From contig ONDM01000003.1 of assembly GCA_900316585.1 (NCBI GenBank), positions 62,001 through 126,000 on the forward strand: 64,000 bases of DNA, read 5' to 3'. Under the pieces are notes generated by a model, which had not been told where the DNA came from, did not search any database, and saw nothing but the letters and a program-made list of their open reading frames with translations. Each line of letters opens with the position of its first letter. The first letter of the stretch is position 1. Positions 35,309 through 42,933 of this stretch are shown here, one piece after another. The position numbers and the translations under genes were made by a program. This DNA is from an uncultured Prevotellaceae bacterium. GTDB lineage: Bacteria; Bacteroidota; Bacteroidia; Bacteroidales; Bacteroidaceae.

Positions 35309-35863
35309 ATGATATTACCTATTTATACATTTGGTCAGCCAGTCTTGAGAAAAGTGGCTGAAGATATTACTCCTGACTTTCAGAATCTAAAGGAATTAAT
35401 AGAAAACATGTATGAGACTATGAGCCATGCTGATGGTATTGGCTTGGCTGCTCCTCAAATTGGATTGCCTATCCGTGTCGTTGTTATTGATTTGGATGTG
35501 CTTTCTGAAGATTTTCCTGAATACAAGGGTTTCAGGCATGCTTTCATCAATGGCCATATCGTTGAAACTGGAGATGAAACTGATTTGCTGGAAGAAGGTT
35601 GTCTGAGTTTGCCTGGCATTCATGAGTCTGTACGTCGTGCTAGAAAGATTCACGTAAAATATCTGGATGAGAATTTGGAACCACATGATGAATGGGTGGA
35701 AGGCTATCTGGCACGTGTCATTCAACATGAATTTGACCATTTGGAGGGGCATGTATTTGTTGATCGTATTGGCTCACTTAGGAAGCAGATGATTAAAAGC
35801 AAGTTGGTCAATATGATGAAGGGCAACTTTCGTTGCTCTTATAAAGTGAAAATACCACGATAA
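35309..35863 (+). CDS. def: Peptide deformylase
   Basis: 184 residues. It removes the formyl group from the N-terminal Met of new proteins. All three signature motifs are present: [19 protein letters not shown] (Cys metal ligand) and QHEFDHLEG (HExxH-type metal site). Length is normal. It lies between ruvX and a TPR gene (gaps of 8 and 4 bp) in one unit. Confidence 0.96.
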   Translation: MILPIYTFGQPVLRKVAEDITPDFQNLKELIENMYETMSHADGIGLAAPQIGLPIRVVVIDLDVLSEDFPEYKGFRHAFINGHIVETGDETDLLEEGCLSLPGIHESVRRARKIHVKYLDENLEPHDEWVEGYLARVIQHEFDHLEGHVFVDRIGSLRKQMIKSKLVNMMKGNFRCSYKVKIPR

Positions 35864-35867
35864 AAGA

Positions 35868-37907
35868 ATGTTTGTGAAGAGATTACTGACCTTATTCCTT
35901 TCTTTCTTGATAACCATTGCTGGTTGGTCTCAGATTAATACGGACCGTGTGATGGCTATAGGTCGTAATGCACTTTATTTCGAGGATTATGTTCTCTCCA
36001 TTCAGTATTTCAATCAGGTGATAGGAGCGCGTCCATATTTATATGAGCCTTATTTCTACCGTGGCTTGGCTAAGTTCTACCTAGAGGACTACACTGGAGC
36101 TGAACAGGATTGTACTGAAGCTTTAGAAAGGAATCCGTTCGTAATCGGTACTTATGAGGTACGAGGTTTGTCGCGTATCAATAGAGGAAAGTTCAAGGAA
36201 GCAGCTGAAGATTATATTCAGGCATTGGAGTATGCTCCAGAACAGCAAGGACTGTATCAGAATTTGGTTATTTGTGAAATGTCTGATTCTAACTATGTTG
36301 ATGCAGACAAGCATGTCGATGAAATGATCGGCAAATGGCCACGTTCCGCACAGCCTTATACCTTAAAGGCTGATATCAAACTGAAAGAGAAAGATACGAT
36401 TCAAGCCATTTCTTTGTTGGACAAGGCATTGGAATTGGATCCTTATGAAGGTCAGGCTTGGTCTGGCCGAGGTATTCTGAGCATGACTCAGGAAAAATAT
36501 GAAGATGCTGAGGAACAGTTTGGCAAGGCTATCCATTTGCTGCCGAAAAGTAGTGGTAACTATATCAATCGTGCTCTCTGCCGCTATTATCTGAATAAGT
36601 TGGGAGATGCTATGGCTGATTATGACATAGCCTTGGATATAGAACCGGAAAACTATATTGGCCATTATAACCGTGCTTTGCTTCGAGCTCAGCTGGGTGA
36701 TGATAATCGTGCTATTGAAGATTTTAACTTTGTTCTCCAGCGGGATCCGGAAGATTATATGGCACTTTACAATCGTGCTACTTTGAAAGAACAGACGGGA
36801 GACTTGCGTGGAGCCATTGCGGATTATACTACTGTGATTAATCAGTATCCAGATTTCTGGACTGGTTTGCTAGCACGTGCGGAATGTCGCCGTAAGTTAG
36901 GTGACAATAAGGGAGCAGACCAGGATGAGTTCCGTGTAACTAAAGCACAGATAGACAAGCGTTACCAAGGAAAGACTGCCAAGGTGGTTAAAACCCGTAA
37001 ACGTTCTGATAAAGACTTGGAGAACTATCATAGCATGGTGGTAGAAGATGAGACCGAGATGGAGCAGAAGTACAATAATGACTACCGTGGTAAAGTCCAG
37101 AACCGTAAAGTGGGAATGGATCTCCAGCCCATGTTTGTGCTGACCTATTATGAGAAAGCTCGTGAAGTGAATACTGGTGTACATTACTATAAGGCAATCG
37201 ATGACCTTTATCGTGAATCTATGTTCTCTCAGAAACTGCTTATAACAAACTCTGAGGAACCTCTTTCAGAGATTGATGCAGACAGACAATTTCAATCTTT
37301 GGATCGTCATAGCAAGGAGTTGGATTTAGTGAGAGACAGTTTGCAGGCAGGCAAAATTTTCTTTGCCCGTGCTCTAGATTATTATCTGGTGCAAGACTTG
37401 GAGAATGCGTTGAGCGACCTTACTTTGGCCATTCATTATAATCCGGACTTATTTGAGGCATACTTTACTCGGGCTGTAGTCCGTTACAAGCTTATGGATG
37501 TCACTCGTGCTCAAGCTCAGGTGGAAACTACTGAGAGCCAGTTGGTGAATGCTCTTGCTCGCCAGAAACAAGAAGAGGTGAATCTCAGTCCAGGAATGTC
37601 CATGGAGAACAATGCCATGATGCTTGACCTTGACCAATGTATTTCCAAAGCGCCAGACTTTGTTTATGCATATTATAACCGTGGTAACTTGTCTATGGAG
37701 AACCGTGACTATCGTTCTGCTATACAGGATTATAGCCGTGCCTTGGAACTGAAAAATGATTTTGCAGAGGCTTTTTACAATCGTGGATTGGCTCATTTGG
37801 CATTAGATGAGATTTCTCAGGGAATTCAAGATTTAAGCAAGGCTGGTGAGCTAGGTCTTTACACTGCTTACAACATTATTAAACGTTATTCTGATGCAAA
37901 AGATTGA
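35868..37907 (+). CDS. Secreted tetratricopeptide-repeat protein
   Basis: 679 residues with a signal peptide (TIAGWS-QIN). From residue 25 to about 335 there are around nine TPRs in a row (for example YEPYFYRGLAKFYLEDYTGAEQDCTEAL and YNRATLKEQTGDLRGAIADYTTV). Then comes a charged linker (about 345-440) with basic stretches, and further TPRs near the C-terminus (NLSMENRDYRSAIQDYSRALEL). It is a protein-interaction scaffold in the periplasm or at the outer membrane. The partner is unknown. It ends 80 bp before thrS, which has its own -7 box. Confidence 0.85.
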   Translation: MFVKRLLTLFLSFLITIAGWSQINTDRVMAIGRNALYFEDYVLSIQYFNQVIGARPYLYEPYFYRGLAKFYLEDYTGAEQDCTEALERNPFVIGTYEVRGLSRINRGKFKEAAEDYIQALEYAPEQQGLYQNLVICEMSDSNYVDADKHVDEMIGKWPRSAQPYTLKADIKLKEKDTIQAISLLDKALELDPYEGQAWSGRGILSMTQEKYEDAEEQFGKAIHLLPKSSGNYINRALCRYYLNKLGDAMADYDIALDIEPENYIGHYNRALLRAQLGDDNRAIEDFNFVLQRDPEDYMALYNRATLKEQTGDLRGAIADYTTVINQYPDFWTGLLARAECRRKLGDNKGADQDEFRVTKAQIDKRYQGKTAKVVKTRKRSDKDLENYHSMVVEDETEMEQKYNNDYRGKVQNRKVGMDLQPMFVLTYYEKAREVNTGVHYYKAIDDLYRESMFSQKLLITNSEEPLSEIDADRQFQSLDRHSKELDLVRDSLQAGKIFFARALDYYLVQDLENALSDLTLAIHYNPDLFEAYFTRAVVRYKLMDVTRAQAQVETTESQLVNALARQKQEEVNLSPGMSMENNAMMLDLDQCISKAPDFVYAYYNRGNLSMENRDYRSAIQDYSRALELKNDFAEAFYNRGLAHLALDEISQGIQDLSKAGELGLYTAYNIIKRYSDAKD

Positions 37908-37948
37908 AATAATTGCAGTGAAATGCCTTAAAACTCAAAAGAATTGAC

Positions 37949-37956
37949 TATTTTTG
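37949..37956 (+). promoter_or_regulatory. -7 box upstream of thrS
   Basis: TATTTTTG 30 nt before the thrS ATG, without a clear -33 TTTG. Confidence 0.5.
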
Positions 37957-37986
37957 CGCACTCGAAATAGAAATAACAAACTAATT

Positions 37987-39927
37987 ATGATAAATATTAC
38001 TTTTCCTGACGGTTCCGTTCGTGAGTATGAGTCTGGCGTAACCGGTTTGCAGATTGCAGAGAGTATTAGTCCTCGTCTAGCAAAGGAAGTCTTGGCCATT
38101 GGTGTTAATGGTGAGACGATGGATTTGACACGTCCTATAGAAGGGGATGCGTCTATTGTGTTGTATAAGTGGGATGATCCAGAAGGCAAGCATACATTTT
38201 GGCATACCAGTGCCCATCTATTGGCAGAGGCATTGCAGGAACTTTATCCAAACATTCAGTTCGGTATCGGTCCAGCTATTGAGAATGGTTTCTACTATGA
38301 TGTGGATCCAGGAGATGATGTTATCAAGGAAAGCGATTTCCCTAGAATTGAGAAGAAAATGCAGGAACTTGTTGCTAAGAAAGAGCAGCTGGTTCGAAAG
38401 AGTATAACCAAACAAGATGCACTTAAGGCATTTGGTGACCGTGGTGAGACTTATAAGTGTGAGTTGATTTCTGAGTTGGAAGATGGACACATCACTACTT
38501 ATACTCAGGGTAATTTCACTGACCTTTGCCGTGGTCCGCACTTGCCATCTACAACACCTATCAAGGCCATTAAGGTCCTGTCTGTAGCTGGTGCATATTG
38601 GAGAGGTCAGGAAGACCGCAAGCAGATGACCCGTTTGTATGCCATCACTTTCCCAAAGAAGAGTATGTTAGATGAGTATCTAGTTCTGCTTGAGGAGGCT
38701 AAAAAACGTGATCACCGTAAGATTGGCAAGGAGATGGATTTGTTCATGTTCTCCGATATGGTGGGTAAGGGACTTCCAATCTGGCTTCCAAAGGGAACTG
38801 CACTTCGTCTGCGTCTAGAGGATTTCCTTAAGAAGATTCAGAAGAAGTTCGGCTATCAGCAAGTTATTACTCCGCATATAGGTAATAAACAATTATATGT
38901 GACTTCAGGCCACTGGGATCACTATGGTAAAGACAGTTTCCAACCGATAACAACCCCTGAAGAGGGTGAAGTTTATTTGCTGAAACCAATGAACTGTCCT
39001 CATCATTGTATGATCTACAAGAATACACCTCACTCATATCGTGATCTGCCATTCCGATGTGCAGAGTTCGGTACAGTATATCGTTATGAGCAGAGTGGTG
39101 AGCTTCATGGACTGACACGTGTACGTTCTTTCACTCAGGACGATGCACATATCTTCTGTCGCCCTGATCAAGTAAAAGATGAGTTCATGCGTGTAATGGA
39201 CATTATCTTTATTATTTTCAAGGCTTTGGATTTCAATAACTATGAAGCTCAGATTTCACTTCGTGATCCTAACAACACCACTAAATATGTAGGAAGTGAT
39301 GAGATTTGGGATAAAGCAGAACAAGATATCATCGATGCATGTAAGGAAAAGGGTCTTCAAGCTAAGATTGAATATGGAGAGGCTGCATTCTATGGTCCAA
39401 AACTTGACTTTATGGTAAGAGATGCCATTGGACGTCGCTGGCAGCTTGGTACCATTCAGGTGGATTATAACCTCCCTGAGCGTTTTGAGTTGGAATATAT
39501 GGGTACTGACAACCAGAAACACCGCCCTGTGATGATTCACCGTGCACCATTTGGTTCATTGGAACGCTTCGTTGCTGTGCTGATTGAACATACTGCAGGT
39601 AAATTCCCATTATGGCTTACACCAGATCAAGTGGCTATCCTTCCTATTTCTGAGAAATACAATGATTATGCTGATAAACTTCGCTCATATTTCGAAGATA
39701 ATGACATCCGTGCAGTCGTTGATGACCGTAATGAGAAGATTGGCCGTAAGATTCGTGATAATGAGCTGAAGCGTATTCCATACATGTTGATTGTAGGTGA
39801 AAAAGAGGAGTCTGAAGGTACAGTTTCAGTCAGAAAACAAGGTGCAGGAGACGAAGGATGCATGAAATTTGAAGATTTTGCGAAAAAAATCAACGAAGAA
39901 GTTCGCAATATGATAAATAAGTTATAA
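37987..39927 (+). CDS. thrS: Threonyl-tRNA synthetase
   Basis: 646 residues from the ATG at 37987; the frame is open 11 codons further upstream, but that part lies over the promoter, and [15 protein letters not shown] is the standard start. Domains: TGS (1-60), the second-additional editing domain ([16 protein letters not shown], with the metal-type HxxxH), the class II catalytic core with motif 2 ([25 protein letters not shown] region) and the anticodon-binding domain ([17 protein letters not shown]). It charges tRNA-Thr. It heads the conserved thrS-infC-rpmI-rplT translation operon. Confidence 0.97.
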   Translation: MINITFPDGSVREYESGVTGLQIAESISPRLAKEVLAIGVNGETMDLTRPIEGDASIVLYKWDDPEGKHTFWHTSAHLLAEALQELYPNIQFGIGPAIENGFYYDVDPGDDVIKESDFPRIEKKMQELVAKKEQLVRKSITKQDALKAFGDRGETYKCELISELEDGHITTYTQGNFTDLCRGPHLPSTTPIKAIKVLSVAGAYWRGQEDRKQMTRLYAITFPKKSMLDEYLVLLEEAKKRDHRKIGKEMDLFMFSDMVGKGLPIWLPKGTALRLRLEDFLKKIQKKFGYQQVITPHIGNKQLYVTSGHWDHYGKDSFQPITTPEEGEVYLLKPMNCPHHCMIYKNTPHSYRDLPFRCAEFGTVYRYEQSGELHGLTRVRSFTQDDAHIFCRPDQVKDEFMRVMDIIFIIFKALDFNNYEAQISLRDPNNTTKYVGSDEIWDKAEQDIIDACKEKGLQAKIEYGEAAFYGPKLDFMVRDAIGRRWQLGTIQVDYNLPERFELEYMGTDNQKHRPVMIHRAPFGSLERFVAVLIEHTAGKFPLWLTPDQVAILPISEKYNDYADKLRSYFEDNDIRAVVDDRNEKIGRKIRDNELKRIPYMLIVGEKEESEGTVSVRKQGAGDEGCMKFEDFAKKINEEVRNMINKL

Positions 39928-40003
39928 CTTTGCAACCGCTTTTTAGATAAAGGATTTCAAATAATTACATTAATAAAAGAAAAACAGGAACATAAATTTT
40001 TTA

Positions 40004-40609
40004 ATGAAGAACGAAAATTTTAAAGGACAGCATAGAATCAATGAACAAATCCGTGTTCGTGAAGTACGTGTCGTAGGTGATGAAATTGAATCAAAGGTAA
40101 TGCCTACGCGTGATGCGCTCAAATTGGCTGAAGAGCTAGGAGTTGATTTAGTGGAGATATCTCCAACTGCCGTTCCACCTGTTTGCCGCTTGATAGATTA
40201 TTCCAAATTCCTTTATCAGCTAAAGAAAAAGGCAAAGGAGCAGAAAGCAAAGCAGGTTAAGATGGAAATTAAAGAGATCCGTTTTGGACCTCAGACAGAT
40301 GACCATGATTACAACTTCAAGTTGAAGCATGCTATTGGATTTCTCGAAGACGGTGACAAAGTAAGGGCTTATGTGTTCTTTAGAGGTCGCAGTATTCTAT
40401 TCAAGGAACAGGGTGAGGTTCTATTACTTCGTTTCGCCAATGACTTGGAAGAGTATGGTAAAGTTGAATCCATGCCAAAACTTGAGGGTAAGCGCATGAC
40501 CATCTTCATTGCTCCTAAGTCTAAGAAAGACAAAAGCAAGAAAGTTGAGAAGCCAGTTACTCCAAAGGCTGAGAAGCCAGAGGATGATTCAGCAAAGAAT
40601 GAGGCTTAA
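40004..40609 (+). CDS. infC: Translation initiation factor IF-3
   Basis: 201 residues. N-domain ([33 protein letters not shown]) and C-domain ([40 protein letters not shown]) are both complete. It keeps 30S subunits free and checks start codons. An extra ~25-residue Lys/Glu/Pro-rich tail ([18 protein letters not shown]) extends beyond the usual end. The start here is ATG rather than the ATT/ATA often used by infC for autoregulation, so that control is not visible. Confidence 0.96.
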   Translation: MKNENFKGQHRINEQIRVREVRVVGDEIESKVMPTRDALKLAEELGVDLVEISPTAVPPVCRLIDYSKFLYQLKKKAKEQKAKQVKMEIKEIRFGPQTDDHDYNFKLKHAIGFLEDGDKVRAYVFFRGRSILFKEQGEVLLLRFANDLEEYGKVESMPKLEGKRMTIFIAPKSKKDKSKKVEKPVTPKAEKPEDDSAKNEA

Positions 40610-40687
40610 AAAAGAAAAAGAGTTAAGTGCGTAACGTTCGGTATATACGTTGCCACTATTATTTAATAATCATTTAAATCAAAAAAA

Positions 40688-40885
40688 ATGCCAAAAGTTA
40701 AGACTAATTCCGGTGCAAAAAAGAGATTTACTCTTACCGGGACAGGAAAAATCAAAAGAAAGCATGCTTACCATAGTCACATTTTGACTAAGAAGACTAA
40801 GAAGCAAAAGAGAAATTTGTGTCACTCTGCTATTGCCGATGTAACAAACGTTAAGCAAGTTAAGCAGTTGCTTTGTATGAAGTAA
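40688..40885 (+). CDS. rpmI: 50S ribosomal protein L35
   Basis: 65 residues, highly basic. It starts [13 protein letters not shown] and contains [17 protein letters not shown], the L35 pattern. It sits between infC and rplT as usual. An 78-nt gap to infC contains an imperfect dyad (AACGTT / TACGTT) that may be part of ribosomal-protein regulation. Confidence 0.97.
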   Translation: MPKVKTNSGAKKRFTLTGTGKIKRKHAYHSHILTKKTKKQKRNLCHSAIADVTNVKQVKQLLCMK

Positions 40886-40923
40886 TTTGAGTGTAGTCTG
40901 AGTAAGTTATTAAAAGTTTAACC

Positions 40924-40975
40924 GAATGAATAGCTTGAAGTTCGTTGGCTGTGAAGTTTAACGGCGCTACCATTC
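40924..40975 (+). promoter_or_regulatory. Possible L20 autoregulatory hairpin upstream of rplT
   Basis: GAATG-aa-TAGC (40924-40934) can pair with GCTA-c-CATTC (40966-40975), enclosing an inner CGTT / AACG pairing. L20 represses its own operon through leader RNA mimics of its 23S site in other bacteria. The location between rpmI and rplT suits such a role, but no family match is shown. Confidence 0.3.
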
Positions 40976-40990
40976 AAAAATGAAAAAATT

Positions 40991-41341
40991 ATGCCAAGAT
41001 CAGTAAATCATGTTGCTTCAAGAGCAAGAAGAAAGAAAATTTTAGGTCTTACCAGAGGTTACTTTGGTGCTAGAAAGAATGTTTGGACCGTAGCCAAGAA
41101 TACTTGGGAAAAAGGTTTGACTTATGCATTCCGTGATCGCCGTAACAAGAAGCGTAGTTTCCGTGCATTGTGGATTCAGCGTATCAATGCAGGTGCTCGT
41201 TTGGAAGGTATGTCTTATTCACAGTTGATGGGTGGCTTGCACAAGGCTGGTATTGAAATCAATCGTAAAGTGCTTGCAGACCTAGCTATGAATCATCCAG
41301 AGGCATTTAAGGCCGTTTGCCAGAAGGCTAAGAACGCTTAA
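40991..41341 (+). CDS. rplT: 50S ribosomal protein L20
   Basis: 116 residues. Typical L20: [29 protein letters not shown] at the basic N-terminal tail, then [23 protein letters not shown] and the globular [25 protein letters not shown]. It binds 23S rRNA early in 50S assembly. It is the last gene of the thrS operon; a 6S-like RNA follows. Confidence 0.97.
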   Translation: MPRSVNHVASRARRKKILGLTRGYFGARKNVWTVAKNTWEKGLTYAFRDRRNKKRSFRALWIQRINAGARLEGMSYSQLMGGLHKAGIEINRKVLADLAMNHPEAFKAVCQKAKNA

Positions 41342-41373
41342 TTAAAAGAATTCACGGGAGAATCTAAGAAATA

Positions 41374-41536
41374 GGTCGCACTTTAGTTCATGGGGATTCT
41401 CTACATAAAAACTGAAACCGAGATCGCTTTCTCCGCTCAATGGCGCGCCGGTAATCTTCGGATACGCTGGATTACAAAGACGGGGGGCCCTCAAATCCTA
41501 TCTTTACAGGAGTTTCATCGCATCGACAGTGCGACC
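41374..41536 (+). ncRNA. ssrS: 6S RNA (Bacteroidales-1 type), approximate ends
   Basis: Non-coding stretch right after rplT. A closing stem GGTCGCACT (41374-41382) / AGTGCGACC (41528-41536) encloses about 145 nt, with further pairing TGAAAC / GTTTCA and a GTAATC (41451-41456) / GATTAC (41470-41475) hairpin, leaving long internal bulges. From knowledge: the Bacteroidales-1 RNA motif is typically found just downstream of the L20 gene and was later recognised as the 6S RNA of the group, an inhibitor of sigma70-type RNA polymerase. Size, place and shape fit. Exact 5' and 3' ends are not known; a longer transcript (about 41350-41590) is possible. No own promoter is clear. Confidence 0.7.
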
Positions 41537-41554
41537 TTCCCCATTACTGATTAA

Positions 41555-41586
41555 AGAAGAGCCAAAGTTTAAGCTTTGGCTCTTCT
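41555..41586 (+). terminator. Terminator after the 6S-like RNA
   Basis: AGAAGAGCCAAAG (41555-41567) / CTTTGGCTCTTCT (41574-41586), perfect 13-bp stem with a 6-nt loop. The following T-tract is poor. From here to 41741 no gene or other structure is seen. Confidence 0.8.
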
Positions 41587-41741
41587 GCATTTATATGAGA
41601 TGTGTTGGGAACAAAATCAAAATGTTAGGTTATAGTAAAGTCTACCACCTTTATGTCAGCTATTGATTTATAGCCTATTCTCTATTATAATAATGGGAAC
41701 TTATGCCAATTAAGGACATTGCATAAATTAATTCCAATACC

Positions 41742-42764
41742 TTATTTAATACCACGTGCGTTAAGCGCCTGTTGATAGCGTCGGGCGTTTATAAGATGTC
41801 CAGATAGTGTTTCTTCAAAGTTGTGACTGCCAGAGAAATCTTCTTTTGCACACATATAGAGATACTTGTGGCGTTCATAATTCAGTACAGCATCTATACC
41901 TGCAGGGGTAGGAATGCAGATAGGTCCAGGAGGGAGTCCCTCATACATATAAGTGTTGTATGGTGAATCATATTCTAAATGTTGGAATAGAATACGGCGT
42001 AAACCGAAGTCTTGAAGTGCAAATTTCACGGTGGGATCGCTCTGCAACTTGATGCCTCGTTGCAAACGATTTAGATATAGGCCAGCCACCGTAGCTTTCT
42101 CAGGTGCGTAGTTTGTCTCACTTTCCACGATAGAAGCCAGAGTGGTCACTTCGTCAGGGGTGAGCTTAGCCTCTAGTGCCTTTTTACGTCGATTTGCATT
42201 CCAGAATTTTTCTTTTTCTTTCTGAAGACGTTCCACTAGTTTATCTGGAGTAATGTCCCAGTACACCTCGTAAGTTTCAGGAATGAATAAGCAAGGCAGT
42301 GTTTCCTTTGAGTAGCCACCCACTTCTTTCATTCTCGTTTCATCGTTGAGTACTTGAGCTAGAGACAGAGAATCCAGCATTAGATTCTTACTCAAAACAG
42401 TTGTCATCTTTTCTATAGTGCGTGCCGGTGGCACTACTAGCTTTACAGGGGTTTGAATTCCATTTCGCAATTCTCGGACCAAATCCCACATGGTGGCATT
42501 GGTTGCTAGCTCATACCTTCCGGTGCGGTGTTTTTCTCCGTAACTTTTCAATTTACACATTAGTTCATAACCTAACATGGTTCTTGGATTACCGGTTTCA
42601 ACAATTTTGTTTTTTATACTGTCAGCTGTATCATCTGTGTCAATGTAAATGTATGCTTTTTCAGTGTGCTGGAAGGGGCAAGTGAACAGCAGATAATAAA
42701 TGGCTCCGCCTGCAACTAGAGCCATAATGAGTAAAAAGCCCAATAAGGCAAGTATCTTTTTCAT
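41742..42764 (-). CDS. mltG: Endolytic murein transglycosylase
   Basis: 340 residues from the start at 42764 (MKKILALLGFLLIMALVAGG). The frame is open further upstream, but that lies over the promoter. One N-terminal transmembrane helix, a LysM-like part, then the YceG catalytic domain with TLASIVESETN, whose Glu is the expected catalytic residue, followed by LNRLQRGIKLQSDPTVKFAL, SPYNTYMYEGLPPGPICIP and AVLNYERHKYLYMCA. It cuts nascent glycan strands and sets their length. It is divergent from malQ and has a TATCTTTG box about 20 nt upstream. Confidence 0.93.
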   Translation of the reverse strand: MKKILALLGFLLIMALVAGGAIYYLLFTCPFQHTEKAYIYIDTDDTADSIKNKIVETGNPRTMLGYELMCKLKSYGEKHRTGRYELATNATMWDLVRELRNGIQTPVKLVVPPARTIEKMTTVLSKNLMLDSLSLAQVLNDETRMKEVGGYSKETLPCLFIPETYEVYWDITPDKLVERLQKEKEKFWNANRRKKALEAKLTPDEVTTLASIVESETNYAPEKATVAGLYLNRLQRGIKLQSDPTVKFALQDFGLRRILFQHLEYDSPYNTYMYEGLPPGPICIPTPAGIDAVLNYERHKYLYMCAKEDFSGSHNFEETLSGHLINARRYQQALNARGIK

Positions 42765-42782
42765 AATGTTTTGTATTTGCTG

Positions 42783-42790
42783 CAAAGATA
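42783..42790 (-). promoter_or_regulatory. -7 box of mltG
   Basis: TATCTTTG on the minus strand, 18 nt before the mltG start. The starch operator at 42834-42847 lies 43 bp further upstream on this strand. Confidence 0.55.
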
Positions 42791-42833
42791 CAGAAAACCT
42801 GGCATATATTTTCGAGCATGTAGTAAAATTTTG

Positions 42834-42847
42834 TGCAAACGTTTGCA
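42834..42847. promoter_or_regulatory. LacI-family operator upstream of malQ
   Basis: Perfect 14-bp palindrome TGCAAACGTTTGCA with the central CG typical of LacI/GalR operators. The identical 14 bases occur upstream of susC (56820-56833). Here the site begins 68 bp upstream of the malQ -7 box, the same distance as at susC. Confidence 0.85.
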
Positions 42848-42901
42848 TTTAAATTCCACTTAAAAAAATGAGAATCAGTGATAAAATAAGATAATAATCT
42901 C

Positions 42902-42909
42902 TATTTTTG
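42902..42909 (+). promoter_or_regulatory. -7 box of the malQ operon
   Basis: TATTTTTG, 24 nt before the malQ ATG. The -33 position (near 42879) reads TGAT instead of TTTG, so the promoter probably needs an activator. Confidence 0.6.
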
Positions 42910-42933
42910 AAGAGAATAACTAAAATTTAATAC

